Notes: generated from the letters alone by a model not told the origin. Positions 25,671-33,536 are shown, numbered from the stretch's first letter. The stretch: 64,000 nucleotides of DNA from Hyphomicrobiales bacterium (GCA_024236415.1 JACKKN010000006.1:62001-126000), one strand, 5' to 3'. Translations and numbers: made by a program.

Positions 25671-25770
25671 CCTTCGAGACGCCCCTGCGGGGCTCCTCAG
25701 GTCGAGGCGGAGAGTTTATAACCCCTTGAAGAACCTCAGCCTGAGGTGCCCGCCACGCGGGCCTCGAAGG
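25671..25770. repeat. 100-bp inverted-repeat element with CCTTCGAG ends
   Basis: The ends CCTTCGAG (25671-25678) and CTCGAAGG (25763-25770) are inverted. Inside are the hairpins CCCCTGCGGGG (25682-25692) and CCTCAGCCTGAGG (25734-25746), plus CTCCTCAGG. This composition is that of intergenic repeats familiar from alphaproteobacterial chromosomes. It lies between rimI and the convergent diguanylate cyclase and may also stabilise both mRNA ends. Confidence 0.6.
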
Positions 25771-25808
25771 CGACGATGCCAGGCGCGGTGCCGCTTTCAG
25801 CCGCCTGC

Positions 25809-27251
25809 TTAGGTCGCCGCCGCCGTCTGGCGGTCGTGGAAGGGACGGCGCTGGTCGGGCGGCACGGTGCGGTAGCGGTTCTTGCCCTGGTGCTTGGCCT
25901 CGTACATGGCACGGTCGGCCAGGATCAGCAGGTCCTGCCAGGTGGCGCCGTCCTCGGGGAACACGCTGATGCCGATGCTGACCCCGGTGGCGGCGGTGCC
26001 GCCGCTGGTGCGGTAGGGGGCCGAGATGGAATCGACGATGCGCTGGGCCACGTCGCCGGCCTCGCTGGCGCGCTGGATCTGCGACAGGACCACCACGAAC
26101 TCGTCGCCGCCCAGGCGCGCCGCCGAGTCCGAGCCGCGCAGCAGGTTGCGCAGCCGCTCGGCCACCGAGCGCAGCACCTCGTCGCCCACCTCGTGGCCCA
26201 GGGTGTCGTTGATGGGCTTGAAGTCGTCCAGGTCCAGGGCCAGCACCGCCACCCGGTGGCCGCCCCGGTCGGCGGCGGCCAGGGCCTGGTCCAGGCGGTC
26301 CGACAGCAGGGCCCGGTTGGGCAGGCCGGTCAGCTCGTCGTGCAGGGCCTTGTGCTGGATGCGCTCGTGGAAGCGGAAGGCCACGAAAACCAGGGCGGCG
26401 CAGGTGCCGGCCACGAAGATGCCCATGATCCGCAGCAGCCACAGGGTCTCGCCGCGCACGTCCCAGCCGCCGGCCGGCTCGGCGGCCAGGGCCCAGGCGC
26501 CGCCGGGCAGGTTGACCACGGTGCGCACGGTGGCGCGGCGGAACAGGTCGGGGTCGCCCAGGATCACCGGCCCCTGGCGGCCGTCACCGTCACGGCCGCG
26601 CACGGCCAGGCGGATGGAGGTCGGGGCGCCGGAAAGGCCGGCGGCGGCGAACAGTTCGTCCAGGTCGATGGCCACCCCCACGTGGCCGCGGTAGCGGTCC
26701 TTGCCGTCGGCTCCCGGGCCGGCCAGGGGCCGGCGGCCGACCAGGATCCGGCCGCCGCCATCGACGGCCACGGGCCCGCTCAGCACGGCGCCGCCGGCGC
26801 GCAGGCGGCGCGCCACGTCGCCGGCCGCGCCGGCGTCGGCGGCGAGGGCCAGGGGCGCGCGGGCCTGGGGCGGGAAGACCTCGGCCACCCGGTCGCCGGG
26901 GGCCAGGAAGGCGGCGCGCAGCTGCGGGCTGGAGTCCACCAGCTCGCGGGCGAAGCGGCCGAACTCGCCCGGGCCGCCCGAACCGCCCGGGCCGCCCGAA
27001 CCGACGACGCCGGCGGCGGTGGGGAAATTGTTGGCATAGGCGCCCAGGGCCGACAGCACCGCCAGGTCGCCCAGCAGGGCCCCCTCCAGGCGCGCGCGCA
27101 CGGCGGTCAGGTGGGTCAGGACCGTGAGGCGGGCCTCCTGGCGGAACTGGTCCTGGTAGCTGCGGTCCAGGGCCAGCACCGCCAGCAGGATGCTGAGGAC
27201 CGTCGCGAAGCCGAAGATGTAGGCGCGGAGCGGAGCCATGGTCGATTCCAC
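25809..27251 (-). CDS. Membrane-bound diguanylate cyclase with periplasmic sensor domain
   Basis: 480 residues. Two hydrophobic segments (about 7-25 and 278-298) enclose a ~250-residue periplasmic domain that resembles CHASE/Cache-type sensors but has no clear family motif. The cytoplasmic GGDEF domain has the active-site motif as GGDEF (about residue 376), the substrate-binding block ALHDELTGLPNRALLSDRLD and the RxxD inhibitory site (RGSD, five residues ahead of GGDEF), so it should be active and subject to product inhibition by c-di-GMP. An 18-base tandem duplication at 26967-27002 encodes a repeated GSGGPG linker in the sensor region. No EAL domain is present. Confidence 0.9.
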   Translation of the reverse strand: MESTMAPLRAYIFGFATVLSILLAVLALDRSYQDQFRQEARLTVLTHLTAVRARLEGALLGDLAVLSALGAYANNFPTAAGVVGSGGPGGSGGPGEFGRFARELVDSSPQLRAAFLAPGDRVAEVFPPQARAPLALAADAGAAGDVARRLRAGGAVLSGPVAVDGGGRILVGRRPLAGPGADGKDRYRGHVGVAIDLDELFAAAGLSGAPTSIRLAVRGRDGDGRQGPVILGDPDLFRRATVRTVVNLPGGAWALAAEPAGGWDVRGETLWLLRIMGIFVAGTCAALVFVAFRFHERIQHKALHDELTGLPNRALLSDRLDQALAAADRGGHRVAVLALDLDDFKPINDTLGHEVGDEVLRSVAERLRNLLRGSDSAARLGGDEFVVVLSQIQRASEAGDVAQRIVDSISAPYRTSGGTAATGVSIGISVFPEDGATWQDLLILADRAMYEAKHQGKNRYRTVPPDQRRPFHDRQTAAAT

Positions 27252-27362
27252 GGGTTCTGGCGGGTTACCGCCGCCGATTCACCGAAATCATAACAGGCCA
27301 AGCCGGCAAAAGGAAGGAAATATCTTTAAAACCAATAGGTTAAGGTAAATTTACATAAAATG

Positions 27363-28193
27363 TCAGATGACGAACCGGTTGCCCGACGCGATGCCCCAGG
27401 CCTCCAGGAAGGCGCCCAGGTAGGGGCGGGCGTCCTGGTTCTGCTCGATGAAGGCGATGATGTCGGCGATGGCCCGGTTGTATCCCTCGCGCGCCAGGCC
27501 GCCGGTGTGCAGGCGATAGCGCAGGTAGACGAGATAGGTGTTCAGGACGTCGGTCTCGCAGTAGTGGCGGATGCCCTCCAGGTCGCCGCCGTCGAACAGG
27601 CCCGCCACCTGGCTGCCGTCGACGCCGAACTTGCCGGGGAATCCCAGCACCGAGCAGACCTCGTTCAGGCGCACCCGGGCCGACGCGCCGTGGTCGCTGA
27701 GCACGTCCATCAGGTCGCAGTGCCAGTCGGCGGAATAGCGGCTGGAATAGCTGTTCCACTTGTCGCCGGCGTTGTACAGGTACGGCGCCGCGACCCCGTG
27801 CACCATGGCCCGGTACTTCAGCACCGGCAGGTCGAAGCCGCGGCCGTTGAAGCTGACCAGGCGCGGCCGGGCGCGCTCGAAATAGGCGAAGAAGCCCTGC
27901 AGCAGGCGCTTCTCGTCATAGTCCGCCTCGCCGCCCGAGCGCAGGTCCTTCATCAGGTAGACCTCCTGGCGGCCGTCGGTCTCGATATCCGCCTCCAGGA
28001 AGCTGATCGCCACCACCTTGTGGAACGGCTGGCGCGGGAACGGGTTGCGGCCGTCGGTGATCTCCAGGTGGTAGCCCTCCAGCTCGGCGCGCCGGGCCTC
28101 GACCCCGGGCTCGGTGAACCCGGTCAGGTTCGGCACCGCGTCGGTGTCGGGCACGGTCTCGATGTCGAACACGAACAGGGTCTGGTGCTGCAT
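27363..28193 (-). CDS. DEDDy-type 3'-5' exonuclease, PolB-like
   Basis: 276 residues from the ATG at 28193, with GGAGG seven bases upstream. The exonuclease motifs are visible: ExoI as FVFDIETVPD (D10, E12), ExoII as RLVSFNGRGFDLPVLKYRA and ExoIII as IRHYCETDVLNTYLVYLRY (Tyr and Asp). This is the predicted exonuclease related to the proofreading domain of DNA polymerase II, found as a stand-alone protein in many alphaproteobacteria. A DNA-repair or RNA-processing role is inference. An AT-rich 111-base gap follows it. Confidence 0.88.
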   Translation of the reverse strand: MQHQTLFVFDIETVPDTDAVPNLTGFTEPGVEARRAELEGYHLEITDGRNPFPRQPFHKVVAISFLEADIETDGRQEVYLMKDLRSGGEADYDEKRLLQGFFAYFERARPRLVSFNGRGFDLPVLKYRAMVHGVAAPYLYNAGDKWNSYSSRYSADWHCDLMDVLSDHGASARVRLNEVCSVLGFPGKFGVDGSQVAGLFDGGDLEGIRHYCETDVLNTYLVYLRYRLHTGGLAREGYNRAIADIIAFIEQNQDARPYLGAFLEAWGIASGNRFVI

Positions 28194-28234
28194 GGGGGCG
28201 CCTCCGGGTTCGGTTATAGACCCCCAGGTTTTTC

Positions 28235-28263
28235 TTGCAAGGCGCAAGGCGCCGCGCTATTGG
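28235..28263 (+). promoter_or_regulatory. Possible promoter of the leader peptide-asd transcript
   Basis: TTGCAA (28235-28240) and TATTGG (28258-28263) are 17 bases apart, a sigma-70-like arrangement with a weak -10. Transcription would begin near 28270, about 24 bases before the leader-peptide ATG, which suits a short attenuation-type leader. Confidence 0.3.
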
Positions 28264-28293
28264 TCCTGTCCAGGCGGAACGAGAGAGCGAGCC

Positions 28294-28410
28294 ATGTTCG
28301 ACGCGCGCCAAGCCATGCGGGACCTGACGGGCCGGGCCAATGCCCCGGCGCCGGCCGGCCGCGCGTCCGCCACCACCACCACCAAGACGAAAACCACCAC
28401 CCCGCGCTGA
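28294..28410 (+). CDS. Possible Thr/Lys-rich leader peptide upstream of asd
   Basis: A 38-codon frame with a purine-rich GAGAGAGCGAG before its ATG. Codons 27-36 read TTTTKTKTTT: eight Thr and two Lys in ten. Asd makes the common precursor of Lys, Met and Thr, so a ribosome slowed on Thr or Lys codons there would report shortage of exactly the products of the pathway, as in the thr leader of enterobacteria. The stop is followed at once by two hairpins that share sequence (28412-28451 and 28447-28467). Experimental expression is not known and chance Thr runs from ACC repeats in GC-rich DNA are possible. Confidence 0.5.
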   Translation: MFDARQAMRDLTGRANAPAPAGRASATTTTKTKTTTPR

Positions 28411-28411
28411 C

Positions 28412-28467
28412 GCGGGCCGGTATCGTCGTTTGTCGCAACGATCGGGCCCGCGGGATGCTTCCGCGGG
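28412..28467 (+). promoter_or_regulatory. Two mutually exclusive hairpins after the leader frame (attenuator candidate)
   Basis: Hairpin 1 pairs GCGGGCC (28412-28418) with GGCCCGC (28445-28451) and continues with ATCGT/ACGAT pairing inside. Hairpin 2 pairs CCCGCGG (28447-28453) with CCGCGGG (28461-28467). Bases 28447-28451 are used by both, so only one can form at a time. Hairpin 2 would be the terminator-like stem, but only TCTT follows it instead of a T-run. Confidence 0.4.
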
Positions 28468-28530
28468 TCTTGCCGTTGGGCAGGGCGGCGCGGAAGGCCC
28501 AGGGGCCGCCATAGAACGGAGTTGAGAGAA

Positions 28531-29550
28531 ATGGGTTTCAAGGTCGCCGTCGTCGGTGCCACGGGCAACGTGGGCCGCGAAATGCTGCAGATCCTGGACC
28601 AGCGCGCCTTCCCCGCCGACGAGGTGGTGGCCCTGGCCTCGGAACGGTCGGTGGGGCGCGAGGTGTCCATGGGCGAGGACCGGGTGCTGAAGATCCACGA
28701 CCTGGCCACCTACGACTTCAAGGGCACCGACATCGTGCTGTCCTCGCCGGGCGCCAAGGTGTCGGCCCAGTTCGCGCCGCGCGCCGCCGCGGCCGGGGCG
28801 GTGGTGGTCGACAACACGTCGTACTTCCGCATGGACCCGGACGTGCCGCTGGTGGTGCCCGAGGTCAACCCCGGCGCCATCGCCGGGTACACCAAGCGCG
28901 GCATCATCGCCAACCCCAACTGCTCGACCATCCAGATGGTGGTGGCGCTGAAGCCCCTGCACGATGCGGCGCGCATCAGGCGGGTGGTGGTCTCGACCTA
29001 CCAGTCCACGTCGGGCGGCGGCAAGGAGGCCATGGACGAGCTGTTCAACCAGACCCGGGGCATCTACGCCAACGAGCCGGCGCACACCCACCAGAACAAG
29101 TTCACCAAGCAGATCGCCTTCAACGTGATCCCGCACATCGACGTGTTCATGGACGACGGCTCGACCAAGGAAGAGTGGAAGATGGGGGTCGAGACGCGCA
29201 AGATCCTGGACCCGGACATCAAGGTCACGGCCACCTGCGTGCGCGCGCCCATCTTCATCGGCCACGCCGAGGCGGTGAACGTGGAGTTCGAGACGCCGCT
29301 GGACGAGGATCGGGCCCGCGACATCCTGCGCAACGCGCCCGGCGTCGTGGTGGTCGACCACCGCGCCGACGAGGGCTACGTGACCCCGGTGGAATGCGCC
29401 GGCGAGGACCCGGTCTACGTCAGCCGCATCCGCCGCGACCCGACGGTCGCGAACGGCCTGAACCTGTGGGTGGTGGCCGACAACCTGCGCAAGGGCGCAG
29501 CCCTGAACACGGTGCAGATCGCCGAGGAGCTGGCGCGGACCTACCTGTAG
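28531..29550 (+). CDS. asd: Aspartate-semialdehyde dehydrogenase
   Basis: 339 residues. It reduces aspartyl phosphate to the semialdehyde that feeds Lys (and diaminopimelate), Met and Thr. The NADP loop is VAVVGATGNVGREML (residues 5-19), the catalytic Cys is in IIANPNCSTIQMVVALKPLH (about residue 130), and the catalytic His region is TCVRAPIFIGHAEAVNVEFE. GGAG precedes the ATG at 28531; an upstream TTG at 28522 is less likely. A Thr/Lys-rich reading frame and two alternative hairpins lie just upstream. Confidence 0.97.
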   Translation: MGFKVAVVGATGNVGREMLQILDQRAFPADEVVALASERSVGREVSMGEDRVLKIHDLATYDFKGTDIVLSSPGAKVSAQFAPRAAAAGAVVVDNTSYFRMDPDVPLVVPEVNPGAIAGYTKRGIIANPNCSTIQMVVALKPLHDAARIRRVVVSTYQSTSGGGKEAMDELFNQTRGIYANEPAHTHQNKFTKQIAFNVIPHIDVFMDDGSTKEEWKMGVETRKILDPDIKVTATCVRAPIFIGHAEAVNVEFETPLDEDRARDILRNAPGVVVVDHRADEGYVTPVECAGEDPVYVSRIRRDPTVANGLNLWVVADNLRKGAALNTVQIAEELARTYL

Positions 29551-29565
29551 GGCCGGCGCCTGGGC

Positions 29566-30186
29566 TCAACCCTGGCCGGCGGCCGTGTCCTCGGTTTCGG
29601 ACTGGCCGTCCTCGGGGTTGAACAGCTCGTTGATCTCGTCCTGGTGCATCTCGGCGTCCATGGCCTCGGCCTCGGCGCCGGCCCGGGGCGCGGCGGCGCC
29701 GCCGGCGCGGCGGTTGTCGCCCTTGAACCGCTCGTCCTTGCGCCGGCGGTCGGGGCCGAAGAAGGTCTTGGTGCGCACGAACTGGCGCGGCCGCTCGATC
29801 ACCGCCTGGACCCGGCTCAGCAGGGCCTGGGCCGACACCGGCTTCAGCAGGTATTCGTTCACCCCGGCGTTGCGGGCGGTGATGATGCGGTGGCGCTCGG
29901 CGTGGCCGGTCAGCATGATCACCGGGATGAAGGGGTTCTTGCTGTCCTCGGCGTCGCGCACGAACTTCATGAACTGGATGCCGTCCACGGGCTCCATCTC
30001 CCAGTCCAGGACGATGATGTCCGGCTGGAACGACTCCATGGCGGTGATGGCCTCGCCGCCGTCGCTGGCCTCCTCGACCCGCTTGGCGCCGAAGGCCCAC
30101 AGGATGCGCATGACGATGCGGCGCATGAACGGGTTGTCTTCGACCACCAGGAAGGTGATGTCTTCGAGATACTGGTGTTGGTGCAT
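29566..30186 (-). CDS. Stand-alone response regulator (CheY-like receiver with disordered tail)
   Basis: 206 residues from the ATG at 30186; the ATG at 30222 would add 12 residues and cannot be excluded. A single receiver domain covers about residues 8-125, with acidic pocket VVEDN, phosphoacceptor Asp in IIVLDWEMEPVDG (D61), Thr in IMLTGHAE and Lys in YLLKPVSA. After it comes RTKTFFGPDRRRKDERFKG, a short basic phrase seen in related alphaproteobacterial regulators, then an acidic disordered tail. No output domain and no adjacent kinase, so it must work by protein contact. The stop faces asd convergently. Confidence 0.88.
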   Translation of the reverse strand: MHQHQYLEDITFLVVEDNPFMRRIVMRILWAFGAKRVEEASDGGEAITAMESFQPDIIVLDWEMEPVDGIQFMKFVRDAEDSKNPFIPVIMLTGHAERHRIITARNAGVNEYLLKPVSAQALLSRVQAVIERPRQFVRTKTFFGPDRRRKDERFKGDNRRAGGAAAPRAGAEAEAMDAEMHQDEINELFNPEDGQSETEDTAAGQG

Positions 30187-30381
30187 GCGCCCGGGCGTCC
30201 CGCCTTCCGTCCTTCTGGTCATCCTTCTGGATCACCCCGCGCCGGCCGCCTCCCGGTCCGGCGCAGGCAGGCTTTCCGTCCTCGACAGGGCTGGAACGCC
30301 CGCCCGCGTTCGGGCGGACACCGGACGCGGTCGGCGCGAATAACGCCTGCCGCCACGATCATCGCCTTGAATCACCGTGGG

Positions 30382-30399
30382 GGAAAATTGTAGTTTTCC
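30382..30399. promoter_or_regulatory. Inverted repeat GGAAAA-6-TTTTCC upstream of the CoA lyase gene
   Basis: GGAAAA and TTTTCC flank TTGTAG about 85 bases before the lyase ATG, in the divergent gap between the lyase gene and the response-regulator gene. It is an AT-rich island and may bind a regulator. No regulator is known. Confidence 0.25.
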
Positions 30400-30483
30400 G
30401 TTCCTGCCAAGCAACACCTTTTTTGTCACCGGTTCCGCCGGCGTGTTCAACCGCCGCGCAATCCATGAGGGGGGAGAGCCGAC

Positions 30484-31368
30484 ATGACCACATCCGCACG
30501 TCCGCGCCGCAGCATCCTGTACATGCCCGGGGCCAATGCCCGGGCGCTCGAGAAGGGCCGCACCCTGCCGGCCGACGGCCTGATCCTGGACCTGGAGGAC
30601 GCCGTCGCGCCCGACGCCAAGGAAATCGCCCGCCAGCAGGTGGCGGACGCGGTGTCCGCCGGCGGCTACGGCGGGCGTGAGCTGGTGATCCGGGTCAACG
30701 GCCTGGCCACGCCCTGGGGCCACGGCGACATCGTGGCGGCGTCCGGGTCGGGCGCCCACGCGGTGCTGATCCCCAAGGTCGAGAGCGCCGACACCGTGCG
30801 CCAGGTGGCGGCCATCATGGACGCCGCCGGGGCGCCTGCCGACATGGCCATCTGGTGCATGATGGAAACGCCCATGGGCATGCTGCGGGCCGACGAGATC
30901 GCCGGCGCCAGCCCGCGCCTGGCCTGCCTGGTGATGGGCACGTCGGACCTGGCCAAGGACCTGCACTGCGCCCATACCGCCATTCGCCTGCCCATGATCA
31001 CGTCGCTGGGCCTGTGCCTGCTGGCGGCCCGGGCCCACGGCCTGGCGATCCTGGACGGGGTGTACCTGGACCTGGGCGACGACGCCGGCTTCGCCGCCGC
31101 CTGCGCCCAGGGGCGCGAGCTGGGCTTCGACGGCAAGACCCTGATCCACCCCAAGACCGTGGACGCCGCCAACGCCGCCTTCGCCCCGTCCGAGGCCGAG
31201 GTGGCCTGGTCGCGCCGCATCATCGACGCCCACGCCGCCGCCGAGGCCGAGGGCAAGGGCGTGGTGCTGGTGGACGGCAAGCTGATCGAGAACCTGCACG
31301 TGGCCGAGGCCCGCCGCATGGTGGCCCTGGCCGACGCTATCGCCGACCTGGAGAAGGCGGTGGGCTGA
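30484..31368 (+). CDS. HpcH/HpaI (CitE-like) CoA-ester lyase
   Basis: 294 residues of the citrate lyase beta / malyl-CoA lyase fold. Hallmarks are SILYMPGANARALEKG, the metal-site phrase GLILDLEDAVAPDAKE (about residue 35), VIRVNGLATPWGHGD, IPKVESADTV and GKTLIHPKTVDAANAAF. Relatives are malyl-CoA/beta-methylmalyl-CoA lyase and (3S)-malyl-CoA thioesterase of the ethylmalonyl-CoA pathway; the sequence here does not decide which. The partner downstream is a mesaconyl-CoA hydratase-like protein, so acetyl-CoA assimilation or glyoxylate metabolism is the probable context. A GGGGGGAGAG ribosome-binding site precedes the ATG. Confidence 0.88.
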   Translation: MTTSARPRRSILYMPGANARALEKGRTLPADGLILDLEDAVAPDAKEIARQQVADAVSAGGYGGRELVIRVNGLATPWGHGDIVAASGSGAHAVLIPKVESADTVRQVAAIMDAAGAPADMAIWCMMETPMGMLRADEIAGASPRLACLVMGTSDLAKDLHCAHTAIRLPMITSLGLCLLAARAHGLAILDGVYLDLGDDAGFAAACAQGRELGFDGKTLIHPKTVDAANAAFAPSEAEVAWSRRIIDAHAAAEAEGKGVVLVDGKLIENLHVAEARRMVALADAIADLEKAVG

Positions 31369-31398
31369 ACGCCGCCACTTCCAAGGCGGAATGGGAGA

Positions 31399-31604
31399 CA
31401 AACCGGGCCACCCTAGGGGCCCGGCAAGGCCAAGGGCCGCCCAAGCGAAGCGAGGAGCCAAGGGACCACCGGCCCCGCCCGGCGCCTGAGGGACACAAAA
31501 CAAACCGGGCCCACCCGGGCCCGGCAAGGCCAAGGGCCGCCCGAGCGAAGCGAGGAGCCAAGGGGTCCGAGAGGACCCCGCCCGGCGCCTGAGGGGCAAC
31601 AAAA
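31399..31604. repeat. Tandem duplication (about 102 bp, two copies) between the lyase and hydratase genes
   Basis: Copy 1 (31399-31500) and copy 2 (31501-31604) are diverged direct repeats. Both hold a GC palindrome built on CCGGGCC...GGCCCGG, then GGCAAGGCCAAGGGCCGCCC, AGCGAAGCGAGGAGCCAAGG and CGCCCGGCGCCTGAGGG. Copy 2 has a short insertion, GTCCGAGAGGACCCC, that forms its own hairpin. The last bases form the GGAG ribosome-binding site of the hydratase gene. No coding role; the antisense frames across it are shadows. Confidence 0.75.
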
Positions 31605-31615
31605 GGAGCGAAACC

Positions 31616-32686
31616 ATGAGCGCGAAAACAAACCCCGGCAACTATTTCGAGGACTTCTCGGTGGGCCAGGAGATCCGCCACGCCACGCCGCGCACGGTGA
31701 CCGAGGGCGACGTGGCCCTCTATACGGCGCTGTACGGCATGCGATTCCCGGTGCAGTCGTCGGACGTGTTCGCCATGGACCTGGATTTCGAGGTGGCGCC
31801 GGTGGACGACCTGCTGGCCTTCCACATCGCCTTCGGCAAGACGGTGCCGGACATCTCGCTCAACGCCGTGGCCAACCTGGGCTACGCCGACTGCCGTTTC
31901 GGCGCCCCGGTGAACCCGGGCGACACCCTGACAACCACCTCGACCGTGATCGGCCTGAAGGAGAACAGCAACGGCAAGACCGGGGTGGTCTACGTGCGCT
32001 CGGTCGGGGTGAACCAGGTCAACGAGATGGTGGTGGACTACGTGCGCTGGGTCATGGTGCGCAAGAACGACACCGCCGCCCCGGCGCCCGAGGCGGTGGT
32101 GCCCGACCTGCCGGCCGCCGTGCCCTTCGACGCCCTGATCGTGCCCGAGGACATCGACATGTCCGGCTACGACCCGGTCCTGGCCGGCAGCCCGCACCTG
32201 TGGGAGGACTATGCGGTGGGCGAGAAGATCGACCACGTGGACGGCATGACCATCGAGGAGGCCGAGCACATGATGGCCACCCGCCTCTACCAGAACACGG
32301 CCAAGGTCCACTTCAACCAGCACACCGAGGGCCAGGGCCGGTTCGGCCGGCGCCTGATCTATGGCGGGCACATCATCAGCCTGGCCCGTTCGCTCAGCTT
32401 CAACGGCCTGGCCAACGCCTTCACCGTGCGCGCCATCAACGGCGGCGCCCACGTGGCCCCCACCTTCGCCGGCGACACCATCTACGCCTGGTCCCAGGTT
32501 CTGGACAAGGCCGAGGTGATGAACGACGACGGCACCCCGCGCCAGGACCTGGCGGCCCTGCGCCTGCGCACGGTGGCGGCCAAGGACCGGCCCTGCGCCG
32601 ACTTCCCCGACAGGGGGGCGGACGGCAAGTACGACCCGGCGGTGGTGCTGGACTTCGACTACACGGTGCTGATGCCCAGGCGGTAG
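31616..32686 (+). CDS. MaoC-like dehydratase with two hot-dog domains, mesaconyl-CoA hydratase-like
   Basis: 356 residues with AAAAGGAGCGAAACC before the ATG. Two MaoC-type hot-dog domains in tandem: the first (about residues 10-160) begins NYFEDFSVGQEIRHATPRTV, and the second (about 190-345) begins LWEDYAVGEKIDHVDG and carries the catalytic pattern HFNQHTEGQGRFGRRLIYGG. Length and layout match mesaconyl-CoA hydratase, which interconverts mesaconyl-CoA and beta-methylmalyl-CoA, and the neighbouring CitE-like lyase uses that product. The pathway assignment is inference from context. Confidence 0.82.
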   Translation: MSAKTNPGNYFEDFSVGQEIRHATPRTVTEGDVALYTALYGMRFPVQSSDVFAMDLDFEVAPVDDLLAFHIAFGKTVPDISLNAVANLGYADCRFGAPVNPGDTLTTTSTVIGLKENSNGKTGVVYVRSVGVNQVNEMVVDYVRWVMVRKNDTAAPAPEAVVPDLPAAVPFDALIVPEDIDMSGYDPVLAGSPHLWEDYAVGEKIDHVDGMTIEEAEHMMATRLYQNTAKVHFNQHTEGQGRFGRRLIYGGHIISLARSLSFNGLANAFTVRAINGGAHVAPTFAGDTIYAWSQVLDKAEVMNDDGTPRQDLAALRLRTVAAKDRPCADFPDRGADGKYDPAVVLDFDYTVLMPRR

Positions 32687-32747
32687 GGGGGCCTTGCGCG
32701 GGGCGGACAACCGGCTACCTCATGGGGAGGGAAAACCGGAGTCCGCC

Positions 32748-33446
32748 ATGTCCGAAACATACCATGTGGTCTGTCCCCACTGCGCCACCACCAACCGCCT
32801 CCCCGTGTCCAAGCCGGCGCGGGCAGCCAGGTGCGGCAAGTGCCACCGGCCGGTGTTCGACGGCCGGCCCGCGAACCTGACCGCCGCCACCTTCCAGCGC
32901 CACGTGGCCGGCAATGACATCCCGGTGGTGGTGGACTTCTGGGCCGACTGGTGCGGCCCGTGCAAGATGATGGCCCCCGAGTTCGCCCGCGCCGCCGCCG
33001 AGATGGAGCCTAAAGCGGTTTGCGTTTAATCTGACCCATGGAGATCGCCGTCCCGGCTCGCCGGGTAGGAGACGGGGCGCAGGCGATGCGCATCCATCGG
33101 CAAGCCCCGTCGACGCCCTCCGGCGGGCCGGGGCGGCGACCGAAGGCGGGCCCTGCAGGCTTTCGGACCGCGTCGTGAACGCCTTACGATACGATGGCAT
33201 CGCTGCGGCGCCCACTCCTAGCCGAAAGCCTGCAGGGCCCGTCTCCATCGCGTCAGATTAAACGCAAACCGCTTTAAGGTCCGCTTCGCCAAGGTGGACA
33301 CCGAGGCCGAGCAGGCCGTCGCCGCCCGGTTCGGCATCCGCTCCATCCCCACCCTGGTGCTGTTCAAGGGCGGCCGCGAGGTGGCCCGCCAGTCGGGCGC
33401 CCTGCCGGCCAGCCAGCTCAAGGGCTGGATCGCGCAGCACCTGTAG
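32748..33446 (+). pseudogene. trxC: Thioredoxin 2 gene split by a MITE
   Basis: Two coding pieces (32748-33012 and 33277-33446) together encode about 144 residues of a zinc-ribbon thioredoxin: CPHC and CGKC form the N-terminal metal site, and VDFWADWCGPCKMMAPEF holds the redox pair WCGPC. The frame is broken after EMEPK by a 262-bp element that adds a stop (TAA at 33027-33029); with the element and one TA removed, the text resumes VRFAKVDTEAEQ in the same frame, giving the normal family sequence and ending GWIAQHL. As it stands only a truncated protein with the active site but without the second half of the fold could be made. Another thioredoxin elsewhere probably suffices. Confidence 0.9.
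33013..33274. mobile_element. 262-bp MITE with 23-bp perfect terminal inverted repeats, TA target duplication
   Basis: Both ends carry the same 23-base inverted sequence starting AAGCGGTTTGCG (33013-33035 and 33252-33274). The TA dinucleotides flanking the element (33011-33012, 33275-33276) fit a TA target duplication, the habit of IS630/Tc1-mariner transposases. There is no transposase gene: an internal 20-base inverted repeat (33147-33166 and 33222-33241, with CCCTGCAGG) is the only structure. It therefore moved with help from a transposase elsewhere. Confidence 0.9.
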
Positions 33447-33509
33447 GCCGCCGCCGCCGGCCCGCCCCCCTGCCGGCCCGCCCCGGCGGCGGAGATTTCC
33501 CTTGAAAGC

Positions 33510-33527
33510 ATACCAACTGGTTGGTAT
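33510..33527. promoter_or_regulatory. TetR-type operator ATACCAAC-TG-GTTGGTAT
   Basis: Eight-base arms in exact inverse order around a two-base centre, ending nine bases before the regulator ATG. The ACCAAC/GTTGGT pattern is common among TetR-family operators, so autoregulation of the following regulator gene is likely. Confidence 0.75.
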
Positions 33528-33536
33528 TGTCCTGGC

